DNA from: Mesorhizobium loti
Lineage (GTDB): Bacteria > Pseudomonadota > Alphaproteobacteria > Rhizobiales > Rhizobiaceae
Assembly (NCBI GenBank): GCA_014189435.1
Contig: CP050293.1
Span: forward strand, 3,663,001 to 3,727,000
Direction: 5' to 3'
Length of the DNA stretch: 64,000 nucleotides
Below, piece after piece: positions 8,522-17,356 of the stretch. The notes beneath the pieces are model-generated. The model was not told where the DNA came from. It saw nothing but the letters and a program-made list of their open reading frames with translations, and did no database searches. Made by a program: the position numbers and the translations under genes. How positions within the stretch are numbered: the stretch's first letter is position 1; every line of letters starts with the position of its first letter.

Positions 8522-8970
8522 TTCAATCCCCTGTTTCCGGCCCCTGTCAGGCTCCCGAGAGCTGCCTTCTTTCGTCCTTGCTGGCTGCTCTTCCGATGCT
8601 TTCGAGAATGCCGTGCAGGCTTGAATCCGTCGTTAAATGGCGTGCTTAATTTGAGGAAAACAAAGCTAAAACAAGAGGTAAACGCTGAAATTCGTTAAGG
8701 ATACAAAGCCAGCAATTCAGCCTGCTTGCGTCAAATTTGACGAAAATTTCCCGGCACCAAGTCAAGACTCCGCTAACCACGGGAGACAAAGGCGATGCGC
8801 CGATCGTTTCATTTCCTTGGCCAGGAGGCACATTCCGGGGCTTTCAAAATCCGAAAGTCTTCCGTTCCGGCACCGCTTTTGTTTTGCTGGGAGCTGGATT
8901 AGCTTACGTTTGCGTAAACGGCAGACCGGCGAGGCGGAGCATCCGGCCGGACATCCAAAGGGAGGAAGAC
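8522..8970. other. 449-base intergenic region with a 14-bp perfect palindrome
   Basis: No gene is supported. The notable element is CGTCAAATTTGACG at 8729-8742, a perfect palindrome in an AT-rich stretch between the divergent SEL1-like and DUF2147 genes. It is a plausible operator site for an unidentified regulator. Confidence 0.5.
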
Positions 8971-9312
8971 ATGTTTCGAAAAGTGAGCCTGGCCCTTGTG
9001 GCCACATTGATCATGGCGGGCGCGGCATGGGCCGATCCGATCGAAGGCAATTGGAAGACACAGGCCGGCGACACCGCAGCCATCGCTGGCGGCGGCTCGT
9101 TTTCCATCACGCTCAAGTCCGGCAAATATGCCGGCAAGACCATCGGCTCGCTCAAGGCGACAGGCGACAACAAATATGCCGGCAACATCACCGATCCGGC
9201 AAACGACAAGACCTATTCGGGCAAGGCGACATTGTCGGGCACCTCTCTCAAGATGAGCGGCTGCGTGCTCGGCGGACTGATCTGCAAGAGCCAGACCTGG
9301 CACAAGCTCTGA
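8971..9312 (+). CDS. DUF2147-family exported protein
   Basis: A 113-residue protein with a clear signal peptide (hydrophobic VSLALVATLIMAGAAWA, cleavage before DPIEG). The remainder is a small beta-rich domain beginning IEGNWKTQ and ending with GGLICKSQTWHKL, as in DUF2147 proteins. It is probably periplasmic. GGGAGG lies 6 bases before the ATG. The role is unknown; a strong terminator follows, so it is likely monocistronic. Confidence 0.85.
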   Translation: MFRKVSLALVATLIMAGAAWADPIEGNWKTQAGDTAAIAGGGSFSITLKSGKYAGKTIGSLKATGDNKYAGNITDPANDKTYSGKATLSGTSLKMSGCVLGGLICKSQTWHKL

Positions 9313-9338
9313 TCGACCGCATCGTTCTGACATGAGGA

Positions 9339-9364
9339 CGGGGCCCGAACGGGCCCCGTTTTCG
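9339..9364 (+). terminator. Terminator of the DUF2147 gene
   Basis: CGGGGCCCG / CGGGCCCCG hairpin followed by TTTTCG and TTTT, 26 bases after the stop codon. The AA centre means the real loop opens the inner pair. Confidence 0.85.
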
Positions 9365-9537
9365 TTTTGCGAGGCGCTACGCCCGGACTCCCGTCGCCTC
9401 CCGCCCCCCGCCGTCGAAACCGACGCTGGGGCCGGCAAAATCGCGTCAATCATCTTGAACCGCAGATGAACGCCGGCATCAGAGCCGGTTCAGTTGCATC
9501 AGGGCATTCTCCGACGTGTTGAAGGAGACCCGACCCA

Positions 9538-9696
9538 ATGCTTGCTCGCCGCTTCACCATCGTCTGCCTGCTGATGAGCCTGTTTGGAATGTTCTTCGCC
9601 ATCCTCGTCGCTGAAGCGGGCCGTCCGGCCCGCGCCTGGGACGAAGCCAGTTCGAGAACCTGCCGCCTTGCCTGCCCCACTCACCTTCGCAACTGA
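9538..9696 (+). CDS. Small membrane or exported peptide, unknown
   Basis: A 52-residue reading frame starting MLARRFTIVCLLMSLFGMFF, with one hydrophobic segment at about residues 6-25 after two arginines. AAGGAG lies about 8 bases before the ATG. No family is recognised. A second small hydrophobic frame follows 40 bases later, and the two may be cotranscribed. The good ribosome-binding site and spacing are the main support. Confidence 0.45.
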   Translation: MLARRFTIVCLLMSLFGMFFAILVAEAGRPARAWDEASSRTCRLACPTHLRN

Positions 9697-9736
9697 ACAC
9701 AGAAACCAAGACCTCGAAAAGAAAAGCTGAAACACC

Positions 9737-9931
9737 ATGAACCGCATCGCCGCCAACGCTCTCAAGACCCTTCGGCTTCTGCCGCGGGCGGCGCTTATCC
9801 TGACGGTTCTGGCCGCTCCGGTTCTGGCCGTGCCGATGATGCGCACTGACACCGGCTCGACGATCGACGCACCGGCTCTGAAGAAGTCCGGCGTCGGCTT
9901 CGTGCTCCTGGTCAGCCTGCAGCGCGGATGA
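9737..9931 (+). CDS. Small membrane or exported peptide, unknown
   Basis: A 64-residue frame with a basic start (MNRIAANALKTLRLLPR) and a hydrophobic segment ending APVLAVPMM, like a signal peptide. The third codon positions are mostly G or C, as in the neighbours. The ribosome-binding site is weak. No family is recognised and it could be spurious. Confidence 0.4.
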   Translation: MNRIAANALKTLRLLPRAALILTVLAAPVLAVPMMRTDTGSTIDAPALKKSGVGFVLLVSLQRG

Positions 9932-9941
9932 GGACGTCTCG

Positions 9942-9967
9942 CGCATGTCGCTGTCCCGCGACATGCG
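9942..9967. repeat. Perfect inverted repeat, CGCATGTCGC / GCGACATGCG
   Basis: A 10-bp perfect stem with a 6-base loop, 10 bases after the small ORF and 80 bases before amn. There is no T-tract, so it is not a classical intrinsic terminator; it may be an RNA structure or a binding site. Confidence 0.6.
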
Positions 9968-10047
9968 TCGGAAAGAAAAGCGACGCTTTGGCGGCCTTCG
10001 ACAGCGACACCCCTCCCAAGTGCCGATCCAAGTCTCTATATTGAGCC

Positions 10048-11553
10048 ATGGAAAAGCGAATCTACCCTCAAGCCATCGAATCTGTCGTCATGCCGGAGCC
10101 CTTTGGCCGGCAAAGCTTTGATAGCGCCGAAAAGGCCGTCAAGGCACTGCAGGTGCTTTACGACCGCAACACCAAGTTCCTGCGCGACTCCTTTGCGGAA
10201 CTGGCGGCAGCGGGCGGCGACAATGGCAAGCGCTACCGGGCCTTTTATCCGGAGATCGGCGTCACCACCAACTCGTTCACCCAGATCGACTCGCGCCAGG
10301 CCTATGGCCATATGCCGACGCCTGGGCATTTTTCGACCACCATCACCCAGCCGGGTCTGTTCGAAAGCTATCTTGTCGAGCAGTTGCGCCTGATCATGCG
10401 CAATCATGGGGTTGCGGTCACGGTGTCGGAATCGACCACGCCGATCCCGCTGCATTTCGCCTTTCTCGAAGGCACCCATGTCGACGGCGCGGCGGCCGAG
10501 CGCATCAAGCGGCCGATCCGCGACCTGTTCGACGTGCCGGATCTCGACGGCACCGACGACCAGATCGCCAACGGCACCTTCGAAGTGGCCTTCGGCGAAC
10601 CTCGGCCGCTGGCGCCCTTCACGGCGCAGCGCATCGACTATTCGCTGCACCGCCTGTCGCACTATACGGCCACCACGCCGCAGCATTTCCAGAACTTCGT
10701 GCTGTTCACCAATTACCAGTTCTATATCGACGAGTTCGTCGCCCGCGCCCGCGACCTGATGGCCAATGGCGGCGGCGGATACACCGAGTTCGTCGAGCCC
10801 GGCAATGTCACCACCAGGGTCGGGCAAAGCGCGCCCAGCGAAGGGCTTGCACCGCCGCGCCTGCCGCAGATGCCGGCCTATCATCTGAAGAAGCGCGGAC
10901 ATGGCGGCATCACCATGGTCAATATCGGCGTCGGCCCCTCCAACGCCAAGACGATCACCGACCACATCGCGGTGCTGAGGCCGCATGCCTGGGTGATGCT
11001 TGGTCACTGCGCCGGTCTGCGCAACACGCAGGCGCTGGGCGACTATGTGCTGGCGCATGCCTATGTGCGCGAGGATCACGTGCTTGACGACGATCTTCCG
11101 GTCTGGGTGCCGATCCCGCCGCTGGCCGAGATCCAGGTGGCGTTGCAGGAAGCGGTCGCCGAAGTCACCGGCCTGTCCGGCTATGATTTGAAGCGCATCA
11201 TGCGCACCGGTACCGTCGCCACAATCGACAACCGCAACTGGGAACTGCGCGACCAGCGCGGCCCGGTGCAGCGGCTGTCGCAGTCGCGGGCGATCGCGCT
11301 CGACATGGAATCGGCGACGATCGCCGCCAACGGCTTCCGCTTCCGCGTGCCCTACGGCACGCTGTTGTGCGTTTCGGACAAACCGCTGCATGGCGAGTTG
11401 AAGCTGCCCGGCATGGCGACCGAATTCTACAAGCGCCAGGTGGCGCAGCACCTGACGATCGGCATCAGGGCTATGGAGAAGCTTGCGGAAATGCCGATGG
11501 AGCGGCTGCATTCGCGCAAGCTCAGAAGTTTTTCGGAGACGGCGTTCCAGTAG
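10048..11553 (+). CDS. amn: AMP nucleosidase
   Basis: A 501-residue enzyme that hydrolyses AMP to adenine and ribose 5-phosphate and so controls AMP levels. The length and the full-length pattern match Amn: an N-terminal regulatory domain (RAFYPEIGVTTNSFTQID) and a C-terminal phosphorylase-like domain (INIGVGPSNAKTITDH-like VNIGVGPSNAK, HAWVMLGHCAGLRNTQ, ALDMESATIAANGFRFRVPY). The ALDMES segment is the catalytic region of this nucleoside phosphorylase superfamily. It stands alone between a hairpin and the next gene. Confidence 0.93.
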   Translation: MEKRIYPQAIESVVMPEPFGRQSFDSAEKAVKALQVLYDRNTKFLRDSFAELAAAGGDNGKRYRAFYPEIGVTTNSFTQIDSRQAYGHMPTPGHFSTTITQPGLFESYLVEQLRLIMRNHGVAVTVSESTTPIPLHFAFLEGTHVDGAAAERIKRPIRDLFDVPDLDGTDDQIANGTFEVAFGEPRPLAPFTAQRIDYSLHRLSHYTATTPQHFQNFVLFTNYQFYIDEFVARARDLMANGGGGYTEFVEPGNVTTRVGQSAPSEGLAPPRLPQMPAYHLKKRGHGGITMVNIGVGPSNAKTITDHIAVLRPHAWVMLGHCAGLRNTQALGDYVLAHAYVREDHVLDDDLPVWVPIPPLAEIQVALQEAVAEVTGLSGYDLKRIMRTGTVATIDNRNWELRDQRGPVQRLSQSRAIALDMESATIAANGFRFRVPYGTLLCVSDKPLHGELKLPGMATEFYKRQVAQHLTIGIRAMEKLAEMPMERLHSRKLRSFSETAFQ

Positions 11554-11624
11554 GCCGGTTCCACGCATCGCATGGGCATTTCGTCATCTTGATTGAGCCG
11601 CATTTCTGCCGATAAGCAGGCGGC

Positions 11625-12665
11625 ATGGAGAGAGCGAGCTTCGGGACATTGCTGATGTCGGTTGCATTCCTGGCAATGCTCGCCTGTTCGATCGCGCTGG
11701 TGGCCGGGTTTTTCGGAACGCTGCATCCGGCCTTCGATTCCTTCTCGCATTTCCGCATCCACCTTGCCGTGCTGATGGCGCTTTGCGCGCTGCCGCTGCT
11801 GGCCACGACATTTCGCCTGCAAGCGGCGGTGGCGCTGCTTTTGGCCGTGGCGGCCTTTGCCACGACCTTGAACACTTTGCCCGGTCTATGGCCGGTTCAG
11901 GCTGCCTATGAAGCCAAGAGCCAGGATCATGCGACCTACAAGCTGCTGCAGATGAACCTGCGCTACGACAATCCAACGCCCAAGAAGGTGCTGTCCCTGA
12001 TCGGCCGGACCAATCCCGATGTGATCACCCTCGACGAGGTCTCGGCGATGTGGGCGACCGAGCTTGGCTATATCAGCAGCGCATACCCATACCGGATCCT
12101 CTGCCCCTATCCGAACGGCATATTCGGCGTCGCGCTGCTCTCGCGGCGGCCCTTTGCCGCCGGCACTGAGGCGCGTTGCGAACGGCGCGGCGCCATGGCG
12201 ACAGCAACCGTCGACTTCGGCGGCATCGATGTCGATGTTGCCGCCATCCATCTCAGCTGGCCGTGGCCGCGCGAACAGTATTGGCAGATCGGTGAGCTGA
12301 CGGAATCGCTCTCCGCGCTCGGCGAGACGGCCATCATGGCGGGCGACTGCAACGCCGTGCCATGGAGCGCCGCCGTGCGGCGCGTCGCCTCGCTTGGCGG
12401 GCTGACCGTCATGCCGTCCGCCGGACCGACCTGGATCCACATCAAGCTGCCGGATTTCCTGCGGCGCTTCGCCGGCCTGCCGATCGACCAGGTGTTCAGC
12501 AAGGGCGGCGTGACCATCCATTCCGCGACAAGGCTGGAGGACACCGGCTCGGACCACCTGCCGGTCATGGTGGAATTCTCGCTCAGGCTGAACCAGCCAA
12601 AGCCGGCGGACGAGCATGAGACCGCGACCGTGTCGCTGAGACCGGCCGGAAAAACGCCAGGCTAG
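11625..12665 (+). CDS. Membrane-anchored endonuclease/exonuclease/phosphatase-fold protein
   Basis: A 346-residue protein with three N-terminal membrane helices (about residues 8-30, 45-65 and 67-90) followed by an EEP domain. Motifs in order are LLQMNLRYDN, PDVITLDEVS, AAIHLSWPWP, IMAGDCNAVPWS and the C-terminal GSDHLPVMVEF, which carry the metal-binding and catalytic residues of the DNase I-like fold. The catalytic domain probably faces the periplasm. The substrate could be nucleic acid or a phosphodiester lipid. Its stop codon abuts the palindromic repeat that carries the IS insertion. Confidence 0.85.
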   Translation: MERASFGTLLMSVAFLAMLACSIALVAGFFGTLHPAFDSFSHFRIHLAVLMALCALPLLATTFRLQAAVALLLAVAAFATTLNTLPGLWPVQAAYEAKSQDHATYKLLQMNLRYDNPTPKKVLSLIGRTNPDVITLDEVSAMWATELGYISSAYPYRILCPYPNGIFGVALLSRRPFAAGTEARCERRGAMATATVDFGGIDVDVAAIHLSWPWPREQYWQIGELTESLSALGETAIMAGDCNAVPWSAAVRRVASLGGLTVMPSAGPTWIHIKLPDFLRRFAGLPIDQVFSKGGVTIHSATRLEDTGSDHLPVMVEFSLRLNQPKPADEHETATVSLRPAGKTPG

Positions 12666-12693
12666 TGCATGTCGCCCAAAAGTGTCCCCGGTT
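12664..12693. repeat. Left half of a palindromic repeat split by the IS element
   Basis: GTGCATGTCGCCCAAAA at 12666-12682 is the mirror of the sequence on the far side of the IS (TTTTGGGAGGACGACATGCAC at 13947-13967). Joining the two halves through the GTT target site rebuilds one hairpin-forming intergenic repeat. Confidence 0.75.
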
Positions 12694-12719
12694 TGGAGTG
12701 CGCCCCTTGGGGTGGACAC
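12694..12719. repeat. IS terminal inverted repeat, left
   Basis: Matches the right end (13920-13945) at all but two of 26 positions when reversed. It begins TGGAGTG, where the other end reads TGAAGTG. Confidence 0.85.
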
Positions 12720-12722
12720 TGA

Positions 12723-13520
12723 TCAGGCTGCGGTTTTGGCCGTCTGCGGGATGTGTTGATCCTCGAACTGTTGCGGACTGAGATATCCCAGCGCCGAATG
12801 GAGCCTGCGTTTGTTGTAGACCTCGTCGATGAAGTGGGGAAGGTGCGCGGCGACGTCCTGGAAGGTTTCGAGCGCCATCGGATAGACCGCCTCGAGTTTC
12901 AGGGTCTTCATGAAGCTCTCCGCTTTGGCATTGTCATAAGGATTGCCTCTGCGGCCCATCGAGCCGGCCAGACCGTGGCCGGCGAGAAGCTGCCGGTAGG
13001 CTTGGGCAGCATATTGGGAGCCGCGATCGGAATGATGAACGCAGCCTGGCGGTGGCTTTCTCCGCTCGATTGCGGTGCGCAAAGCGGCGCCCGTCAGGCA
13101 GGCATCGATCGCGCCGCCGATGGCGTAGCCGACGATCATGCGCGACCAGGCATCGAGAATGATGGCGACGTAGACGAAGCGGGCCGGCAGCGCGACATAG
13201 GTGATATCGCCGACCCAGAGCTGGTTCGGGCTCGTCGGGACGATGTCCTTTGCCAGATTGGGGAAGATAGGGCTGTCATGATTGCTATCGGTGGTGGCGA
13301 CGTAGCGCCGTCTGAACGTCGGCTGCAGGCCGTGGCCGCGCATCAGGCGGCGGATCTTCTTGTGGTTCACGACAAAGCCTTGCTGATGCAAGGCCGCGCC
13401 CACGCGGCGGTAGCCATAAAACTCGAATTCGTCGCAGATCGCGAACATCGCCTCGACAATCGCGGTGTCGTCGGCCGCCCTTGCCGGGTGGTCGTAAAAG
13501 GTCGAACGCGCCATGCCCAT
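12723..13520 (-). CDS. IS3-family transposase OrfB (DDE catalytic subunit)
   Basis: A 265-residue frame with an N-terminal HTH_21-like segment ([20 protein letters not shown]) and an integrase core. The catalytic residues are D105 (LWVGDITYV), D165 (HHSDRGSQY) and E201 ([12 protein letters not shown]), giving the DD(35)E spacing of the family. The ATG overlaps the orfA stop as TGATG. Expression may be by coupled reinitiation or as an OrfAB frameshift fusion. Confidence 0.93.
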   Translation of the reverse strand: MGMARSTFYDHPARAADDTAIVEAMFAICDEFEFYGYRRVGAALHQQGFVVNHKKIRRLMRGHGLQPTFRRRYVATTDSNHDSPIFPNLAKDIVPTSPNQLWVGDITYVALPARFVYVAIILDAWSRMIVGYAIGGAIDACLTGAALRTAIERRKPPPGCVHHSDRGSQYAAQAYRQLLAGHGLAGSMGRRGNPYDNAKAESFMKTLKLEAVYPMALETFQDVAAHLPHFIDEVYNKRRLHSALGYLSPQQFEDQHIPQTAKTAA

Positions 13521-13870
13521 CAGTCGGCATCCTTCGGCGACAGAGAGGCCGCGGGGCCGGTGATGGCGGATGTGATCCCGCTTTTCGGCCGCGGTGCGCT
13601 TTTCAGAGCCCCCTTTAGAAACTCCAGTTCCAGAGCCTGCTTGCCCACTAGCCGCTCAAGCGCGGCGATCCGCGCCTCATATTCCGTGATCAGAGCGGCC
13701 GACGCCGTATCTTCATCAAAACCGCCTGCCTCATACTTGCCAATCCAGACACCGATCAGGGTGCGCGTGATGTCGTGCCGCTTCGCCAAACTGTGTAGCG
13801 TCTCGCCCGACAGATATTCCTGTACGACCTGACGCTTAAACGTGATGCTGTAACTACGATGTCTTGCCAT
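13520..13870 (-). CDS. IS3-family transposase OrfA (DNA-binding subunit)
   Basis: A 116-residue protein with the helix-turn-helix [21 protein letters not shown] and a following leucine-zipper-like stretch ([21 protein letters not shown]), as in IS3 OrfA. It binds the terminal repeats and helps OrfB. It is located 75 bases inside the right end of the element. Confidence 0.9.
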   Translation of the reverse strand: MARHRSYSITFKRQVVQEYLSGETLHSLAKRHDITRTLIGVWIGKYEAGGFDEDTASAALITEYEARIAALERLVGKQALELEFLKGALKSAPRPKSGITSAITGPAASLSPKDAD

Positions 13871-13919
13871 GGTTCCCTCTTCGAAAACCCGACAGCCATG
13901 GTCAATTCCTCAGGACGAT

Positions 13920-13945
13920 CTGTCCACCCCAAGGGGCGCACTTCA
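13920..13945. repeat. IS terminal inverted repeat, right
   Basis: Ends CACTTCA at 13945, followed by the GTT target duplication at 13946-13948 and then the second half of the interrupted palindrome. Confidence 0.85.
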
Positions 13946-13982
13946 GTTTTGGGAGGACGACATGCACAAAACCAAAGACCTA

Positions 13983-14020
13983 AAGCGCGTCGCCTGAATC
14001 CGTTCGAACGCGACGCGCTT
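13983..14020. repeat. Palindrome AAGCGCGTCGC / GCGACGCGCTT
   Basis: A perfect 11-bp stem with an inner self-complementary CGTTCGAACG. It follows the palindrome broken by the IS and ends 6 bases before the DUF922 stop codon, so it may terminate that minus-strand gene. From memory this pair of palindromes often occurs together in mesorhizobial intergenic DNA. Confidence 0.7.
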
Positions 14021-14026
14021 AGAAGA

Positions 14027-14626
14027 TCAAGGCTTGATCAGAGCGGCGACGAGATGCTCGACATGGCCACCGTTGCGATGCTCGCGGGCGTCGAAAGCGA
14101 TCTGCTTGGCCTCATATGCGGCATAGGTGGCCCTGATACGCCGCTGCGCCTCGCGGCGTGTCTTGTAGCAGGACCGGTCATCGGCAATCCTGAGGCCGGA
14201 GATCGACCTTTCGGTGGCGCGCATCATCTCCCTGGCGATACGGCCATGGGTTTCTTCATGCGCGCGGACGCCGGCGAAGAACCGCGTCCAGCGCTTCTGG
14301 AGCGCCGGCGGGGTGGCCGAAGCGACATGCGGAAACGTATAGAAGAGATTGAGCGTGCCGTTGGCGCGCCGCAGACGGCAGACGCCATTGTCCTGGCCGG
14401 CGTCAAGGTCCCAATCCACGGTGTAGCCGGTCTGGGCGATGGCGTGCGTCATGAAGCCGTGCTTCGGCCCCTTGCGGTCCATCGCCTCCATCAGCGCCAG
14501 ACCCGTGGTCCCGGTGATATCATAGGTCCGCGTCTTGACGACCACCCTTGTGCCGGCCGAGGCCGCCGGAGCGGAACCGAACAGCGCGCCGATCGTCAAA
14601 AGACATGCCAGAACCGCCAAGCGCAT
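14027..14626 (-). CDS. DUF922 secreted putative zinc protease
   Basis: A 199-residue protein with a signal peptide ending at APAASAG. The mature part opens with RTYDITGTTGLALMEAM, and near residue 120 carries RAHEETHGRIA, an HExxH zinc-binding motif. These are the hallmarks of DUF922 proteins, described as putative secreted Zn-dependent proteases. GGAG lies 8 bases before the ATG. Proteolysis is not proven for the family in general. Confidence 0.85.
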   Translation of the reverse strand: MRLAVLACLLTIGALFGSAPAASAGTRVVVKTRTYDITGTTGLALMEAMDRKGPKHGFMTHAIAQTGYTVDWDLDAGQDNGVCRLRRANGTLNLFYTFPHVASATPPALQKRWTRFFAGVRAHEETHGRIAREMMRATERSISGLRIADDRSCYKTRREAQRRIRATYAAYEAKQIAFDAREHRNGGHVEHLVAALIKP

Positions 14627-14761
14627 TGGCCATCTCCGTATCGTCAGAAGATGGAACCATAAGCGCGCGGCAGTTTCAACAGTCCTAATATTTCGGGGCA
14701 GACCCGAGCCTTCGCCGGCCTTTTGCTTGCGGCGGCCGAGGCGGCCCGGTCGGCGCGTGGC

Positions 14762-16441
14762 TTACATGCCTTGGTAGACCGGGCCTTCGCCGCCTTGTGG
14801 CGGCACCCAGTTGATGTTCTGGTTCGGATCCTTGATGTCGCATGTCTTGCAGTGGACGCAGTTCTGCGCGTTGATGACGAAGCGCACGTCCTTGGCCCCG
14901 GGATCGGCGGCGGCGTTGCCGTCCTTGTCGACCCACTCGTAGACACCGGCCGGACAATAGCGTGTCGAGGGTCCCGCAAAGACGTCGTGCTCGGAACGTT
15001 TCTGCAGCTCCATGTCGCCGACAAGCAGATGGACCGGCTCGTTTTCCTCATGGTTGGTGTTGGACAGGAACACCGAGGACAGCCGGTCGAAGGTCAGCAC
15101 GCCATCGGGCTTCGGATAGGCGATCTTCTTGTGTTGGGCGGCCGGCTCGAGCGTCGCATAGTCGGCCTTGCCATGCTTCAGCGTGCCGAAGGGCGAGATC
15201 CCGAACAGCGTGTTCAGCCACATGTCGAGGCCGCCGAGACTGACACCGACGATGGTGCCGAAGCGCGACCATAGCGGCTTGACGTTGCGCACCCTCTTCA
15301 GGTCCTTGCCGATATCGGTCGCCCGCCAGGCCGCCTCATAGGAGGAAAGCTCGTCATTGGCACGACCGGCACCGATCGCCTCGGCGACATGCTCGGCCGC
15401 CAGCATTCCGGACAGCACGGCGTTGTGCGAACCCTTGATGCGCGGCACGTTGACGAAGCCCGCCGCACAGCCCATCAGCGCGCCACCGGGGAAGGACAGT
15501 TTCGGCACCGACTGCCAGCCGCCTTCGGTGATGGCGCGCGCACCATAGCCGAGCCGCTTGGCGCCCGCGAAAGTGCCTGCGATCGCCGGATGGGTCTTGA
15601 AGCGCTGGAATTCCTCGAACGGCGACAGATATGGGTTCTTGTAGTTGAGGTGGAGGACGAAGCCGACCGCCACCTGATTGTCCTCGAGATGGTAGAGGAA
15701 GGAGCCGCCGCCAGTCTTCATGTCGAGCGGCCAGCCGAAAGAGTGCTGGACCAGGCCCGGCCGATGGTTCTCCGGCTTGACCTGCCAGAGTTCCTTGAGG
15801 CCGATGCCGTATTTGCCGGGCTCGCGGCCATCGGAAAGCTTGTATTTGGCGATCAATTGCTTGGCGAGCGAACCGCGCGCGCCCTCGCCGATCAGCACAT
15901 ATTTGCCCATCAGCGCCATGCCCGGTGCGAAGCCCGGGCCGTGTGTGCCGTCCTTCTCGATGCCCATATCGCCGGTGACGACGCCGGTGACGGCGCCTTC
16001 CTCATTGTAGATGAGGCCGGCGGCGGCAAAGCCCGGATAGATCTCGACGCCGAGCGCCTCGGCCTTAGCAGCCAGCCAGCGGCAGACATTGCCGAGCGAG
16101 ACGATGTAATTGCCGTGATTGTTCATCAGCGGCGGCATCAGGATGTTGGGCAGACGGAACGAGCCGGCAGGGCCAAGGACGAGGAAATGGTCTGCCGTGA
16201 CCGGCGTCTTGAAGGGATGGCCTTCCTCGTCGCGCCAGCCCGGCAAGAGGCGGTCGATGCCGATCGGATCGACGACGGCGCCGGAGAGGATATGAGCGCC
16301 AACCTCGCCGCCCTTTTCCAGGACGACGACCGAGAGCTCGGGATTGACCTGCTTGAGGCGGATGGCGGCGGCGAGGCCGGCCGGGCCGGCGCCGACGATA
16401 ACCACGTCGAATTCCATGCTTTCGCGTTCGATGTCGCTCAT
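14762..16441 (-). CDS. Electron transfer flavoprotein-ubiquinone oxidoreductase
   Basis: A 559-residue membrane-associated flavoprotein that passes electrons from reduced ETF to ubiquinone, serving acyl-CoA dehydrogenases including LiuA. The N-terminal dinucleotide fold VVIVGAGPAGLAAAIRL binds FAD, and KGSHNAVLSGMLAAEH is typical. The C-terminus has the cysteines of one [4Fe-4S] cluster (RYCPAG and NCVHCKTCDIKDP). GGAGGGG selects the ATG at 16441 over the TTG one codon earlier. The length equals the family norm. Confidence 0.95.
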   Translation of the reverse strand: MSDIERESMEFDVVIVGAGPAGLAAAIRLKQVNPELSVVVLEKGGEVGAHILSGAVVDPIGIDRLLPGWRDEEGHPFKTPVTADHFLVLGPAGSFRLPNILMPPLMNNHGNYIVSLGNVCRWLAAKAEALGVEIYPGFAAAGLIYNEEGAVTGVVTGDMGIEKDGTHGPGFAPGMALMGKYVLIGEGARGSLAKQLIAKYKLSDGREPGKYGIGLKELWQVKPENHRPGLVQHSFGWPLDMKTGGGSFLYHLEDNQVAVGFVLHLNYKNPYLSPFEEFQRFKTHPAIAGTFAGAKRLGYGARAITEGGWQSVPKLSFPGGALMGCAAGFVNVPRIKGSHNAVLSGMLAAEHVAEAIGAGRANDELSSYEAAWRATDIGKDLKRVRNVKPLWSRFGTIVGVSLGGLDMWLNTLFGISPFGTLKHGKADYATLEPAAQHKKIAYPKPDGVLTFDRLSSVFLSNTNHEENEPVHLLVGDMELQKRSEHDVFAGPSTRYCPAGVYEWVDKDGNAAADPGAKDVRFVINAQNCVHCKTCDIKDPNQNINWVPPQGGEGPVYQGM

Positions 16442-16661
16442 CAACCCCTCCGCACTGGCCTATCCCATTCGGGTATCTTGCTGGCTCCTGCGCTGCATAG
16501 CGCATCAATTGGCGACAGGAAACCGGCGCATACGTGACAATCCGGTTTTGGCCAAAAAGTCGCGCATCGCAAGGCCAGGCGCGTGCTTTTCGTCCGGCAT
16601 TGCACCGGGCGCTTGCGTTTTTAATTGTTCGACGGCTTGCTTATCGGCCATACTTCACGCC

Positions 16662-17306
16662 ATGCGCATTCCTGGGCCAGCCGGCTTTTCATCGACGCGC
16701 TTTCTTTTCCCGCCCGGCCGGACCCGCCGGGCGCTCCTTTTGGCCCTTCTGATGCTGGCGCCGGGTCACGCCGCCGCGGACGAGGTGAAAGTCTGGGCGA
16801 CGGGAGCCTACTCCTTCTCCGACGAACTTGGCGGCTTCCACATCACCGGCGCTTCAGGTATCGGAACGAAGGATGATCCGCTGGTCATCACCGAAGAGTT
16901 CAATTCGTCAACGCCGGTGACGCTGACCATCCGCACGACAAAGCCGATCCAGGCTTTCGGTCCGGCCGGCGAATTCGCCAACGGCATCATGTATATGCGC
17001 ATCGACGTGCTCAACAACAGCGGCCAGGCCTGGATCGAATTCCAGTTCGAACTGCAGGAGATCCTGAACCAGCCGAGCGTATTCGGCGACGGGCTTTCCT
17101 TCGACCAGCGCAACAAGACGCCTGACAACATCTGGTCGAGCAATTTCGCCGATTTCGATCGCGATTTCGAACCCTATGACCGGCTGCTGTTCAGGAATGG
17201 CAAGGTCGACCCGCTGAAAACCGCCAGATTCGAATTCCTGATGACCGACTATACGCCCAGATGGACCTTCTATCTGGTGCAAGATCCCCGCATACCGACG
17301 GGGTAG
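16662..17306 (+). CDS. Conserved-looking exported protein, unknown
   Basis: A 214-residue protein with a signal peptide (RRALLLALLMLAPGHAAA before DEVKVW). The mature part is rich in beta-type sequence (NSSTPVTLTIRTTKPIQAFG, QAWIEFQFELQEIL) and has many aromatic and acidic residues. No family is recognised. ATG 16662 is the best-supported start, although the frame is open further upstream. It lies divergent from the ETF oxidoreductase and 50 bases before the uracil-DNA glycosylase gene. Confidence 0.65.
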   Translation: MRIPGPAGFSSTRFLFPPGRTRRALLLALLMLAPGHAAADEVKVWATGAYSFSDELGGFHITGASGIGTKDDPLVITEEFNSSTPVTLTIRTTKPIQAFGPAGEFANGIMYMRIDVLNNSGQAWIEFQFELQEILNQPSVFGDGLSFDQRNKTPDNIWSSNFADFDRDFEPYDRLLFRNGKVDPLKTARFEFLMTDYTPRWTFYLVQDPRIPTG

Positions 17307-17356
17307 AGCAAGCAGCCAGCCTTGCAAATTGCCGTCATGCGGACGAATGTGCCGAC

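Larger units (their letters stand above)
12694..13945 (-). mobile_element. IS3-family insertion sequence, 1252 bp, apparently intact
   Basis: The ends are 26-bp near-perfect inverted repeats, TGGAGTGCGCCCCTTGGGGTGGACA... on the left and TGAAGTGCGCC... read inward on the right, both starting with TG as in IS3 elements. GTT is repeated directly outside both ends (12691-12693 and 13946-13948), a 3-bp target duplication. Two overlapping minus-strand genes encode OrfA (helix-turn-helix) and OrfB (DDE integrase). All parts are open, so the element looks functional. I cannot assign the subgroup. Confidence 0.92.

Noticed and set aside
10036..11568. A 510-residue minus-strand frame over amn
   Set aside because: A shadow of AMP nucleosidase with no recognisable domain and rich in His/Arg/Gln.
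12753..13832. A 359-residue plus-strand frame across the IS element
   Set aside because: Antisense to both transposase genes; no family features.
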